Part shown: positions 1 through 8,327 of the stretch, piece by piece
Layout: each line of letters starts with the position of its first letter
Numbering within the stretch: position 1 is the first letter of the stretch
From: Streptomyces antibioticus
GTDB taxonomy: Bacteria > Actinomycetota > Actinomycetes > Streptomycetales > Streptomycetaceae
Reading direction: 5' to 3'
Length of the DNA: 64,000 bases
Assembly (NCBI RefSeq): GCF_001514065.1
Contig: NZ_KQ948426.1
Location: forward strand, 620,001-684,000
Notes under the pieces: model-generated
Databases searched by the model: none
Told to the model about the DNA's origin: nothing
What the model saw: only the letters and a program-made list of their open reading frames with translations
Position numbers and translations under genes: made by a program

Positions 1-1773
1 GACGGGCAGCGGTCCGATGCTCTTGGCCTCCAGGGTGAAGGACACCTTCACCTCGGGGACGTCGAAGGCCCGGCCGTTGGGCCGCTCCACGTAGACGTGC
101 ATCTCGTTGGCGCCCACGCGCGCGGGGTTGAGGTCGACTCGGACGACCCCCTTGCCGTCCTCGCCGCCGGTGTCGAAGGGCATGTCCAGGGTGACCGCGG
201 CGGACGAGTCGGCGGAGGAGGACGAGGAGGAGGCGGACGAGGTCGTGGCCGCCTTGGCGTCCTGTTCGGTGCGTCCGGGTTCGGTCTGGGTGAGCACGGT
301 GGTGACGGCGAGCAGGATGACGGCGACGCCGGCCTCGGCGAGCACCGAGCGGCGCAGCCCGAACCGGTCGGGGTCGGCGTCCCGCTGCCGCTTGCGCCGG
401 GCGGCGTCGACGGCGGCCCGCTGCCGGGCGAGCTGGGCGGCACGCACGGAGTCGGCACCGGCCGCCTTGGCCCCGACGTGCTCCTTCTCCCGTACGGCAG
501 TCTCTTCCGTGTCTTCGGCCTCTTCGGCGTCCGCGGTCACCACCGCCCCCGCCTCGCTCAGCCGTGCCGTCCACCGCCGTGAGATCCACGCGATGCCGAC
601 GAGCAGCGCCACGAGTCCGATCTTGACGAGCAGCAGCTGGCCGTACCTGGTCTCGGTGAAGGCGGACCAGGAGCCGAGTTGCCGCCAGGACTGGTAGATG
701 CCGGTGGCGACGAGGGTGAGGACGCTGCCGAAGGCGACCGTGGAGAAGCGGCTCACGGCGGAGCGCTCGATGGGGGTGTCCGCGCGGTAGAGGGCCACGA
801 GGAGGGTGCACAGGCCGCCCAGCCAGGCGGCGACGGCCAGCAGGTGGATCACGTCGACGGGCATGGCGATGCCGGTCTGGAGGCCGGTGGAGGCGTGCTC
901 GGCCATGGCCCAGCTCGCGGCGAGCCCGGCGGCGACGACGGTGCCGCCGATGGCGAGCCCGAAGGTGAGGTCGCGCTTCTCCTCGTCCTCGCGCTTGTCG
1001 TACGCCCCGAAGAGCACGGCGATGAACAGTGCCGCCGCGGAGAGCAGCAGCAGCCGGGAGACGAGTGCGGCGCCGGTCTTGGTCTGGAGGACCTGGCCGA
1101 GCAGGTTCAGGTCGAAGATGTCGCCGACGGAGCCGGTGCTGGTGTAGGAGCCGCGCAGGAGCAGCAGCAGGAGCGTGGCGGCGGTGAGCGCGAGCCATCC
1201 GGAGACGACGGTGCGCTGGACGGCGCGTACTCCGGAGCCGCGTTGCCAGCAGGCGAGGACGAAGGCGGCGCCGCCGATCATGACGGCGAAGCCGGCGTAG
1301 GAGACGTAGCGGCCGAAGCCGTAGAGCCAGCCGACGACCCCGCCGCCGACGGCCTGGTCGGCGACCGAGACGCTCGTGCGGGAGGGGGCGCCGATGGAGA
1401 AGGTGTAGGCCCCGGCGACGGGGTGGCTGTCCTCGGAGACGACCTGGTAGGTGACGGTGTACGTGCCGTCGGGCAGGCCGCTGTGGAGTTGCACGGCGTA
1501 GGTGGTGCCGCTGATGTTGGACGCCTTGCCCTGGTCGACGCGCTTGCCCTTGGGGTCGAGGACCCGCAGGGAGCCGTCGGACATCGCGACCTTCTCGGAG
1601 AAGGTGAGCGAGATCTGGTCCGGGGCCTTGTCGACCACCGTCCCCTGCTGGGGGTTGCTGCCGGTCAGCGCGGCGTGCGCGGAGGCCGGCCCGGCACCGG
1701 CGAGGAGCAGTCCGGTGGCCGCGAGGAGCAGCAGCACCAGGACCCGTACGCGGGGGGCGATGGTCTGCGTCAA
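1..1773 (-). CDS. CopC-CopD (YcnJ-type) copper transport fusion protein, 3' end outside window
   Basis: The likely role is binding extracytoplasmic copper through the CopC domain and moving it across the membrane through the CopD domain. I chose a TTG start at 1773 because GGGAGGG lies 9 bases upstream and a signal peptide follows directly, ending ASAH around residue 33. That mature N-terminal His is the classic CopC copper ligand, and a DSHPVAG motif closes the CopC domain near residue 120. Roughly eight membrane segments (CopD) follow from about residue 145 to 400. After one more helix near 490 there is an extracytoplasmic tail resembling a YtkA-like beta domain. The window cuts the protein after 591 codons. 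It is the distal gene of a minus-strand copper operon, 14 bases after the PCuAC chaperone gene. Confidence 0.88.
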   Translation of the reverse strand, partial: MTQTIAPRVRVLVLLLLAATGLLLAGAGPASAHAALTGSNPQQGTVVDKAPDQISLTFSEKVAMSDGSLRVLDPKGKRVDQGKASNISGTTYAVQLHSGLPDGTYTVTYQVVSEDSHPVAGAYTFSIGAPSRTSVSVADQAVGGGVVGWLYGFGRYVSYAGFAVMIGGAAFVLACWQRGSGVRAVQRTVVSGWLALTAATLLLLLLRGSYTSTGSVGDIFDLNLLGQVLQTKTGAALVSRLLLLSAAALFIAVLFGAYDKREDEEKRDLTFGLAIGGTVVAAGLAASWAMAEHASTGLQTGIAMPVDVIHLLAVAAWLGGLCTLLVALYRADTPIERSAVSRFSTVAFGSVLTLVATGIYQSWRQLGSWSAFTETRYGQLLLVKIGLVALLVGIAWISRRWTARLSEAGAVVTADAEEAEDTEETAVREKEHVGAKAAGADSVRAAQLARQRAAVDAARRKRQRDADPDRFGLRRSVLAEAGVAVILLAVTTVLTQTEPGRTEQDAKAATTSSASSSSSSADSSAAVTLDMPFDTGGEDGKGVVRVDLNPARVGANEMHVYVERPNGRAFDVPEVKVSFTLEAKSIGPLPV

Positions 1774-1787
1774 GGTGGTTCCCTCCC

Positions 1788-2240
1788 TCAGTGACCGGTC
1801 TTGGGGGTGTACGTCGCGGACTTCACCGGCATCTCGACGGTGACCGGATCGGAGTCGGCGAAGTGCAGTTGGACGGAGACGGTCTGGCCCTGCTTCGGCT
1901 GGTGCTTCAGCTTCTCGAACATCAGATGGGTGCCGCCGCTTTTGAACACGAGTTGACCGTGTGCGGGTACGTCGAGGCGCTTCGCCTCCTGCATGGCGGC
2001 GTCGACCGTCTCGTGCATGGTGACCTCGCCGAGGTCGCTGGTCACGGACGTCAGCTCGTCCTTCGTACCGCCCTTGTTGGTGACGGTCAGGAAGCCGGCG
2101 GCCATCGTGTCGGAGACCGGTTGCGGCATGTAGGCGCCGGAGACGGACAGGTCGGCGGCGGTGTCGTCGGAGGAGCCGCAGCCGGTCAGCAGCAGGGTCC
2201 CGGTCAGCGCGACGCCGAGGAACGCGGCGGTGCGCCTCAC
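1788..2240 (-). CDS. Copper chaperone PCu(A)C family lipoprotein (ECuC-like)
   Basis: This 150-aa extracytoplasmic copper chaperone has a lipobox (LLLTGC, Cys21), so it is probably lipid-anchored outside the membrane. Visible copper ligands of the DUF461/PCuAC family are Met75-His76, Met83 and the HLM triplet at His105-Met107. The GTG start at 2240 overlaps the stop of the upstream Sco gene as GTGA, which implies translational coupling. In S. lividans (established knowledge) a PCuAC protein called ECuC works with Sco to deliver copper to cuproenzymes, and the same pairing is seen here. The upstream in-frame extension reads through the Sco gene and is not real. Confidence 0.9.
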   Translation of the reverse strand: MRRTAAFLGVALTGTLLLTGCGSSDDTAADLSVSGAYMPQPVSDTMAAGFLTVTNKGGTKDELTSVTSDLGEVTMHETVDAAMQEAKRLDVPAHGQLVFKSGGTHLMFEKLKHQPKQGQTVSVQLHFADSDPVTVEMPVKSATYTPKTGH

Positions 2241-2890
2241 GGAGTCTCTCCCTTGACGAGCTTGGGGAGGTCCTTGATGTAGTCGTCGACGGTGGCGTCC
2301 TCGGTGTAGAGGACGTACCCGCCGTCGGTCTTCGGGGAGAAGGCGACGACCTGGGTGCCGTGGGTCGAGACGATCTTGCCGTTCTTGTCCTTGTGCGGTG
2401 CCTCGATGGTGATGCCGAGGGTGCGGGCGCCGGCCTGGATGGTGGGGAAGTCGCCGGTGAGGCCGACGACCTGGGGGTCGATGCCCTTGAGCCACTTGCC
2501 GAGCGCCTTCGGGGTGTCCCGGTCGGGGTCGGTGGTGACGAAGACGACCCGCAGTTCGTCCTGCTGCGCCTTGGGCAGCTTGCTCTTGGCCACGGCGATG
2601 TTGCTCATGGTCGTCGGGCAGACGTCGGGGCAGTTGGTGTAGCCGAAGTAGATCAGCGTCGGCCGGCCCTTGGTCTGCTCGCGCAGGTCGTACTTCTTGC
2701 CGTTCGTGTCCGTGAGGACGAGGTCCGGCTTCTCGAACGGCTTGTCGAGGACGATGGCGGCCTTGGTGTTGGCGGAGTCCTCGGAGACCACGGAGACGGG
2801 CGAACCGGTGTCGTCACCGCTGCCGCAGGCGGTCAGGGTCAGGGAGGCGGCGGCGAGGAGGGCGGCCGCGGCGAACGTCTTCTTGCGCAT
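2237..2890 (-). CDS. sco: Sco1/SenC copper chaperone lipoprotein
   Basis: This 217-aa thioredoxin-fold copper chaperone is lipid-anchored at Cys22 (LTAC lipobox). The copper-binding CxxxC is Cys87-Pro-Asp-Val-Cys91 within TNCPDVCPT, and the conserved distal histidine is His177 in STHGTQ. A DPDRDTP loop lies between them. Sco proteins deliver copper to the CuA site of cytochrome c oxidase. In Streptomyces they are also needed for maturing the morphogenetic copper oxidase GlxA (established for S. lividans). It sits between the YcnI-type gene upstream and the PCuAC gene, which it overlaps by 4 bases. Confidence 0.93.
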   Translation of the reverse strand: MRKKTFAAAALLAAASLTLTACGSGDDTGSPVSVVSEDSANTKAAIVLDKPFEKPDLVLTDTNGKKYDLREQTKGRPTLIYFGYTNCPDVCPTTMSNIAVAKSKLPKAQQDELRVVFVTTDPDRDTPKALGKWLKGIDPQVVGLTGDFPTIQAGARTLGITIEAPHKDKNGKIVSTHGTQVVAFSPKTDGGYVLYTEDATVDDYIKDLPKLVKGETP

Positions 2891-2983
2891 AGAGGAATGT
2901 CCCAGATGTGATGGCTCCGGCGTGCACCGGGGGCGGTACGGGTGGCTGTACCCGCCCCCGGTGCAGCGCGCGGAAGGTCGGAC

Positions 2984-3730
2984 TCAGGCGTCGGCGCCCG
3001 TGCGCCTGCGCCCGGCGAGCACGCCGTAGGCGACGCCCAGGGCGCCGACGACGATGCCGACGACGCCGAGCACACGGGCGGTGGTGTCACTGCTGTCGGC
3101 GGGGGCGGCGGTCTCGGCGGCGGTGTTCTCGGCCGGCTTGGAGTCGTCGGAGGCCTTCTCGGCGTCCACCGAGCCGTGCGAGTGGCCGCCTTCGGCCGCC
3201 TCGGACAGCGTCAGGACGGGCGCCGGGTTCTCCGGCTCCTCCTGGCCGTCCTGCTGGACCTCGATCCAGCGGACGACCTCCTTGTTGGAGTACGTCTGGA
3301 TCGCCTTGAAGGTCAGTTCGTCCGCGTCCTCGGGGAGGGCGCCGACGGAGACCGGGAACTTCTGGAAGAAGCCCGGCTCGATGCCCTTGCCGGTGGCGGT
3401 CCAGGTGATCTTGGAGACGGCCTGGTCGATCTTCTCGCCGTGCATCTCGATGGGCTTGTCGAGCTTGGCCTTGGTGACCTTGACGTCCCAGCCGTCGATC
3501 GGCTCCGGCATCGCGGAGGCGAGCGGGTGGTCGGTCGGGAAGGTGACCTCCAGCTTGGTGGTCGACGCCTTGTCGCGCTCGTTCGGCACCTTGAAGTCGA
3601 CGACCGCGTAGCCGCCCTTGGCCGCGGCACCCTCGGGCTGCACGCTGACGTGCGCGAACGCGGGGGAGGACAGGACGACGACGGCCGAGGCGGTGAGGGC
3701 GCCGACGGCGGCGAGACGAGAGGTCTTCAT
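2984..3730 (-). CDS. YcnI-type (DUF1775) copper-associated surface protein
   Basis: This 248-aa exported protein has a Sec signal peptide ending SPAFAH, so the mature chain begins with His, as in other YcnI proteins where that His helps bind copper. A DUF1775 domain covers roughly residues 30-165. An Ala/Glu-rich stalk with an HSHG patch follows, then a C-terminal helix near 215-238 with RRR after it, giving a membrane anchor. The ATG at 3730 was chosen because the signal peptide starts there and GGAG is upstream; the longer reading adds an implausible N-terminus. It is second in the copper operon, before the Sco and PCuAC genes. Confidence 0.88.
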   Translation of the reverse strand: MKTSRLAAVGALTASAVVVLSSPAFAHVSVQPEGAAAKGGYAVVDFKVPNERDKASTTKLEVTFPTDHPLASAMPEPIDGWDVKVTKAKLDKPIEMHGEKIDQAVSKITWTATGKGIEPGFFQKFPVSVGALPEDADELTFKAIQTYSNKEVVRWIEVQQDGQEEPENPAPVLTLSEAAEGGHSHGSVDAEKASDDSKPAENTAAETAAPADSSDTTARVLGVVGIVVGALGVAYGVLAGRRRTGADA

Positions 3731-3877
3731 GAAAAGGGGCACTCCACTTCGAGAGGTGATTCCGGTGATGAAGAGGGGTACGCGCGCGTGGAGGTGCCGA
3801 CGGGGGTCGGACGCGGGCACGCGTGCGTGGGCCGCACGACGGCGGCCTCCCCTTCCCGGGAAGTGGCGCGCGTCGTG

Positions 3878-4690
3878 TCAGGCGGCGAGGACGAGAGCCT
3901 CGGCGGCCGGCGGGCCGCGCCTGATCACCGTGTGCTGGAGTGCGGTGGTACGGGGGGTGCGTGGCGCGAGCAGCGCGGTGCGCGGCAGCGCCGGGCCGGT
4001 CGGCGGTGCGCCGGGGAGCCCGGCACGCAGGGCGCGGACCAGGGCGAGCGCCCCGCGCAGGGACCGCACGAGCGCCCCCTCGGCGACCCCGTGCGCCGAC
4101 AGTTCGGCCAGCCGCAGCAGTGCCAGGTCGCCGTGGCGCAGCAGCCAGCCGGCGGCCAGGGCCGCGAGGACGTGACCGAGCAGCATCGGCAGGGAGGGCA
4201 GCAGCGAGACGGAGGGACCGCCGGACATGGCGTCCGCCGACATGTCCATGGAGGCGTGCACGTGGGTGCCCGGGTAGAGGCGGGCCTCGGTGAGGAGGTG
4301 GGCCGCCTGGGCCGGGCTGATCGCCGCCGCGGTGGTTCCGCAGACCAGGCGCGCGGCCTGCTCCACGAGGGAGGCGTCGGACATGGAGGTCATCGACGGC
4401 TTGGCTGCGGCGGTGTGCTGCCCCAGCCCGAACAGCGTGTGCAGCACGACCTGTCCGGTCGTGAGCAGCGCCGCGATGCCCGGCAGCGACCGCACGCGCC
4501 CGGCGAGCGGCGCGGCCACCATGGCGACCCCGAGGAATCCCGCGCCGAGGGTCCACAGCGGAACCGTGGCACAGGAGGCGAGCACGTGCCCGCCCGCGGC
4601 CAGCACGACGCAGACCGCGGCGAACACCGCGGCCCGCAGGACCCGGAGACCGGTTCCGGTGCGCGCCGTGCGTGGGTGGGGGGCAGTCAT
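3878..4690 (-). CDS. His/Met-containing integral membrane protein at the head of the copper operon
   Basis: This 270-aa protein has four or five predicted membrane segments (about residues 18-38, 45-65, 70-90, 160-185 and possibly 200-220). It matches no family I can name. The central loop is rich in copper-type ligands: KPSMTSMSD, then HVHASMDMSADAM around residues 145-160. With its position first in a run of copper chaperones, this suggests metal sensing or transport. It is separated from the YcnI-type gene by about 150 bases, so it may share its transcript. The function is inferred from context only. Confidence 0.75.
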   Translation of the reverse strand: MTAPHPRTARTGTGLRVLRAAVFAAVCVVLAAGGHVLASCATVPLWTLGAGFLGVAMVAAPLAGRVRSLPGIAALLTTGQVVLHTLFGLGQHTAAAKPSMTSMSDASLVEQAARLVCGTTAAAISPAQAAHLLTEARLYPGTHVHASMDMSADAMSGGPSVSLLPSLPMLLGHVLAALAAGWLLRHGDLALLRLAELSAHGVAEGALVRSLRGALALVRALRAGLPGAPPTGPALPRTALLAPRTPRTTALQHTVIRRGPPAAEALVLAA

Positions 4691-4921
4691 GGCGGGCTCA
4701 TCATCGCACTGGCCCCGAGGCGGCCATACGGCAGGTCCATAAGATGACGTACGAGTCGTACGACCGGAAGATCACCTTCTGGTGCGAACGGCCCCACATA
4801 CCCCATCCAACGCTCCCTACGCATCCCCCATATGGGCGGTGTCACGTCGACGGTGTGCTTACACCCGGCCACGGGCGGCAATACGTAACGGTATGTCGAG
4901 CCGCGGCCGGGAGGCTGGAGC

Positions 4922-5371
4922 ATGAGCATCTGGTGGTCACTCCATCTACGGCGCGAGGCTGCGAGCGTTCCGCTCGCCAGGCGCCTGCTGCTCGGCACCA
5001 TGGAGACCGCGGGCGTCGACCCAGACGTCTGCTACGACCTCTCCGTCGCCCTCAGCGAGGCCTGCGCCAACGCCGTCGAGCACGGCGGGGACACCGGGCA
5101 GGGCGGCACCTCGGAGGCGTACCGCGTCACCGCGTACCTGGACGGCGAGAAGTGCCGTATCGAGGTCGCCGACTCCGGCCCCGGTTTCCTCCGCTCCGCA
5201 CCGGCGGTCCGCCGCGCGTCCAGCGAGGCGGAGCACGGCCGCGGCCTGTGTCTGATCCAGGAACTCGCCGACCACGTCCACATCGGCAACAAGCCGGGCC
5301 GGGGCGGTGCGGTGGTCAGCTTCGACAAGATCCTCAAGTGGAAGAAGGACGCTCCGCTCATGGCGGTCTAG
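4922..5371 (+). CDS. RsbW/SpoIIAB-type anti-sigma factor-like ATP-binding protein
   Basis: This 149-aa single-domain GHKL ATPase (HATPase_c_2) has its N-box at residues 40-54 (SVALSEACANAVEHG), a G1 box VADSGPGF near 82-89 and a G2 box GRGLCLIQELADHV near 105-118. Such proteins are serine kinases or anti-sigma factors in partner-switching circuits that control SigB/F-type sigma factors. No anti-anti-sigma gene is adjacent, so the partner is not identifiable here. A purine-rich GGGAGGCTGGAG lies just before the ATG. The family level is clear; the target is unknown. Confidence 0.85.
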   Translation: MSIWWSLHLRREAASVPLARRLLLGTMETAGVDPDVCYDLSVALSEACANAVEHGGDTGQGGTSEAYRVTAYLDGEKCRIEVADSGPGFLRSAPAVRRASSEAEHGRGLCLIQELADHVHIGNKPGRGGAVVSFDKILKWKKDAPLMAV

Positions 5372-5425
5372 GGCTCTCCACAGGGCTCAACTCCCGTTGT
5401 CAGTGGTCCCGGTTAGGGTCGCGGC

Positions 5426-5986
5426 ATGGAGATCGAGTCCGAAGAGCTGCCCGGTGGCGTGGTCCTGCGTCCCGCCGCGCCCGGTGACGCCGAGGCGCTG
5501 TGCGCCGCGTACGTCGCCAACCGGAAGCATCTCGAGCCGTGGGAGCCGCGCCGCCCCGAGGACTTCTTCACGGTCGTGGGCCAGCGGATACGTCTGGACG
5601 AGCGGCTTCGGCAGTTCGCGGAGGGCGGGCTCGTGCCGTGGCACCTGGAGTCCGACGGGCGGATCGTGGGCGCGATCACCCTGACCGGCATCATCCTGGG
5701 GCCGTTCCGCAGCGCCTACCTCGGCTACTGGATCGCCGCCGACCAGCAGGGCCGTGGGCTGGCGACGGCCGCCGTGGAGCGGGTGAGCCGGGCCGCGCGG
5801 GAGACGGTCGGACTGCACCGCATCGAGGCCACCACGGTCGTGGACAACGCGGGTTCGCAACGCGTGCTGGAGAAGTGCGGCTTCGAGCCGATCGGCCTGG
5901 CGCCGCGCTATCTGCACATCAACGGCGCGTGGCGGGACCACCGGATGTTCCAGAAGATCCTGCACGACGACGACCCACAGATATGA
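5426..5986 (+). CDS. GNAT-family acetyltransferase, RimJ/RimL-like
   Basis: This 186-aa acetyltransferase uses acetyl-CoA. The acetyl-CoA-binding motif A is visible as GYWIAADQQGRGLATAA (about residues 100-116), followed by motif B with HRIEATTVVDNAGSQRVLEKCGF (about 132-154). The overall pattern is that of RimJ/RimL enzymes, which acetylate protein N-termini or small amines. It starts 55 bases after the ATPase gene on the same strand. No good ribosome binding site is seen, but TAGGGT lies a few bases before the ATG and could be the -10 of a leaderless transcript. The substrate cannot be read from sequence. Confidence 0.87.
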   Translation: MEIESEELPGGVVLRPAAPGDAEALCAAYVANRKHLEPWEPRRPEDFFTVVGQRIRLDERLRQFAEGGLVPWHLESDGRIVGAITLTGIILGPFRSAYLGYWIAADQQGRGLATAAVERVSRAARETVGLHRIEATTVVDNAGSQRVLEKCGFEPIGLAPRYLHINGAWRDHRMFQKILHDDDPQI

Positions 5987-6100
5987 AAGAGGGCGCGCAA
6001 GTCACCGCAAGCGCACGGAAGTTCAGCTTCCTCGGCATTCACAGCCCGTTCTCAGCCTCCTGAGAACGCAATGACGGACGGTGTCCCTACCTTCCCGATC

Positions 6101-6190
6101 ATGACGGGACACCACAAGGACAGCACGATCACCCGGCGCCGCGCCGTCGCCGTGACCGGCGGCACGCCCCCTCGTAAGGTACGGCCATGA
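6101..6190 (+). other. 29-codon leader ORF overlapping the CitG-like gene
   Basis: An ATG at 6101 opens a 29-codon frame rich in His and Arg (begins MTGHHKDST) that ends in a TGA overlapping the ATG of the next gene (ATGA). This is the arrangement of a translationally coupled leader peptide. There is no strong ribosome binding site and codon bias is hard to judge at this length. It may equally be chance. Confidence 0.3.
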
Positions 6191-7026
6191 GCAGCCGCGA
6201 GGACGAAGCGCTGGCGCATGCCGCCGTGACCGCGCTGACTGGGCAGCTGGCCCTGGCTCCCAAGCCCGGGCTGCCCGACCCGCGCGACCTGGACGCCCGC
6301 GCCACGCGCGTGGACCACAGTGCCCTGCGCTGGTCGGCGAAGGCACTCGTACCCGGCCTCGCCGCCATGGCCGCCGCCGCCCGCCGCACCGGCGAGCCGA
6401 CTCCCGGGCTCCGTACGGAACTCGGCGCGATCGGCCGCTGCACCGAGCACTCGGTGGGCCTGGCGGGCGGCGGCCACCGGGGTGCCCTGTGGGCGCTCGG
6501 CCTGCTGGTCGCCGCGGCGGCCCTGAACCCGGGGACGACGGGCTGGGAGGTCGCCGCGACCGCCAAGAGCATCGCCCGGCACACTGACAAGCGGGCCCCG
6601 CGGCGGCCGTCGCGCGGTTCCTCGGTGTCGGCGAAGTACGGCGCCGCCGGGGCGCGTGGCGAGGCGCGGGCGGGATTTCCGCACGTACGGCGGGCGTTGG
6701 ACGCGATCACCGCCGCCCGCAAGGCCGGCGCCACGGAGGCTGAGGCCCGGCTGGACGCCTTGCTCACGGTGATGTGCACCCTCCAGGACACCGAACTCCT
6801 CTACACCGCGGGCCCGCTCGGCCTGCGCCACGTCCAGGCGGGCGCCCGCGAGGTCCTGGAAGCGGGCGGCACGTCCACGGCGGCGGGCGCCACGGCCCTC
6901 GCCGCCTTCGACGAGGACCTGCGCACCCGCGCGTGGAGCCCCCGCGGCAGCGCGGGGCTGCTGGCGGGGGCGCTGTTCCTGGACTCGCTGCCGCTACCGG
7001 CCGGTGCACCGGCCCGGGCGGCCTGA
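6187..7026 (+). CDS. CitG/MdcB-like triphosphoribosyl-dephospho-CoA synthase family protein
   Basis: This 279-aa protein has the signature blocks of the CitG family. These are an N-terminal LAPKPGLPDPRD (the family's SPKPGLVD block), a central GGGHRGALWALGLL (usually NTHKGAIFSLGLL), and SAKYGAAGARGEARAGFP near 158-175. CitG/MdcB makes the ATP-derived precursor of the prosthetic group of citrate lyase or malonate decarboxylase. Neither enzyme is encoded nearby, so this is an orphan copy and its true substrate is uncertain. Its start overlaps a short leader frame. Confidence 0.8.
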   Translation: MSSREDEALAHAAVTALTGQLALAPKPGLPDPRDLDARATRVDHSALRWSAKALVPGLAAMAAAARRTGEPTPGLRTELGAIGRCTEHSVGLAGGGHRGALWALGLLVAAAALNPGTTGWEVAATAKSIARHTDKRAPRRPSRGSSVSAKYGAAGARGEARAGFPHVRRALDAITAARKAGATEAEARLDALLTVMCTLQDTELLYTAGPLGLRHVQAGAREVLEAGGTSTAAGATALAAFDEDLRTRAWSPRGSAGLLAGALFLDSLPLPAGAPARAA

Positions 7027-7033
7027 CGCCGGG

Positions 7034-8272
7034 TCACCCGACCAGCGCGGCGGGCCGCGGCTCGACGTCCGGCCGGGTGACGGCGACCCGGCGGCGCGCC
7101 ACCGGGCCCATGGCGTACGACGCCACGAGCGTCGCCCCTCCCAGCAGCAGCCATCCGGCCGTGCCCCACCCGAGCAGCAGCGTCGTCAGCACGAGCGGCC
7201 CCAGCGTCCGCGCCACCGTCACCCCGGTGCCGAAGAAGCCCTGGTACTCGCCGACCCGGTCGGCCGGCGCCAGGTCGAAGGAGAGCTGCCAGGACCCGGC
7301 GGACTGCCCCATCTCCGCGACGACCTGCAACACCGCCCCCACGACCAGCGCCCCGGCGGCCGCCCACGCCGATCCGCCCGCCGAGAGCGCGAACACCCCG
7401 CACGCCGCCAGCATGACCCACCCCGACCGCCGCACCGCGCGCGTGGCCGACGCGAGCCCCGTGACCCCGCGTGCCATCCGCACCTGGAACAGCATCACGG
7501 CTCCGGTGTTGAGCACGAACAGCGCGGAGACCAGCCACGCCGGTGCGTCGGTCCGCTCGGCGATCCACAGCGGCAGCGCGAGGCTGAGCAGCGGCATCCG
7601 CAGCAGCAGAACGGTGTTGAGCAGTGTGACGGCGACATAGCGCCGGTCGCGCAGGACGGTGAGGCCGCCGGGCCGTTTCCGCTCGGCGGCGACGGGCGCC
7701 ACCGAAGGCAGCCGCAGCAGCACCCCCGCGCACACCGCGAAGCTCGCCACGTCCAGCGCGAACACCCCGAGATACGCCTCTCGCGTCCCCGCCTGCAGCG
7801 CCAGCCCGCCCAGCCCGGCCCCCACCGCCAGACCGGCGTTGAAAGCCGACTGCAGATGCGCCAGCAGCCCGGTCCGCTCCCCGGCGGGCACCAGCCCCGC
7901 CAGCAGCGTCTGCCGGGCCGCCGCCAGCCCCGACTGCGCGGCGGCGTAGACGCACGCGGCCATGACGAACGGCACGAACCCGCGCACGAACAGGAACGCC
8001 GCGACCGCGAGCCCGGCCACCACCGCCAGCAGCACCGCCGTCCCGCGCGCCCCGCGCCGGTCCGCGAGCCGCCCCAGCGGCACGCCCGCCACCGCCCCGA
8101 GGGCCCACGCGAGGGTCAGCCCGAGCCCCACGCGCGCGGGGGCGAGTCCGACGACGTACGTGAAGTAGAGCGCCGAGGTCACGAGGAAGGCGCCGTCACC
8201 GACGGCGTTGGTCAACTGGGCGACGGCGAGGACGCGTTGCGGCCCCCTGGGCGGGACGAGTGAGTTCGTCAT
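7034..8272 (-). CDS. Major facilitator superfamily transporter
   Basis: This 412-aa membrane protein has about 12 helices. An MFS motif-A-like loop (GRLADRRGARG) lies between helices 2 and 3, as expected for a drug/H+ antiporter or sugar exporter of the MFS_1 class. The ATG at 8272 begins MTNSLVPPRG; a longer reading would start inside the upstream gene. It follows the MocR-type regulator by 55 bases on the same strand, so regulator and transporter are probably cotranscribed. It converges with the CitG-like gene, leaving only 7 bases between stop codons. The substrate is unknown. Confidence 0.86.
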   Translation of the reverse strand: MTNSLVPPRGPQRVLAVAQLTNAVGDGAFLVTSALYFTYVVGLAPARVGLGLTLAWALGAVAGVPLGRLADRRGARGTAVLLAVVAGLAVAAFLFVRGFVPFVMAACVYAAAQSGLAAARQTLLAGLVPAGERTGLLAHLQSAFNAGLAVGAGLGGLALQAGTREAYLGVFALDVASFAVCAGVLLRLPSVAPVAAERKRPGGLTVLRDRRYVAVTLLNTVLLLRMPLLSLALPLWIAERTDAPAWLVSALFVLNTGAVMLFQVRMARGVTGLASATRAVRRSGWVMLAACGVFALSAGGSAWAAAGALVVGAVLQVVAEMGQSAGSWQLSFDLAPADRVGEYQGFFGTGVTVARTLGPLVLTTLLLGWGTAGWLLLGGATLVASYAMGPVARRRVAVTRPDVEPRPAALVG

Positions 8273-8327
8273 GTGACCGACACTAGAAGCCGACTGGACC
8301 GGCAGACAGTCCCAATCGGTGCCCCTT

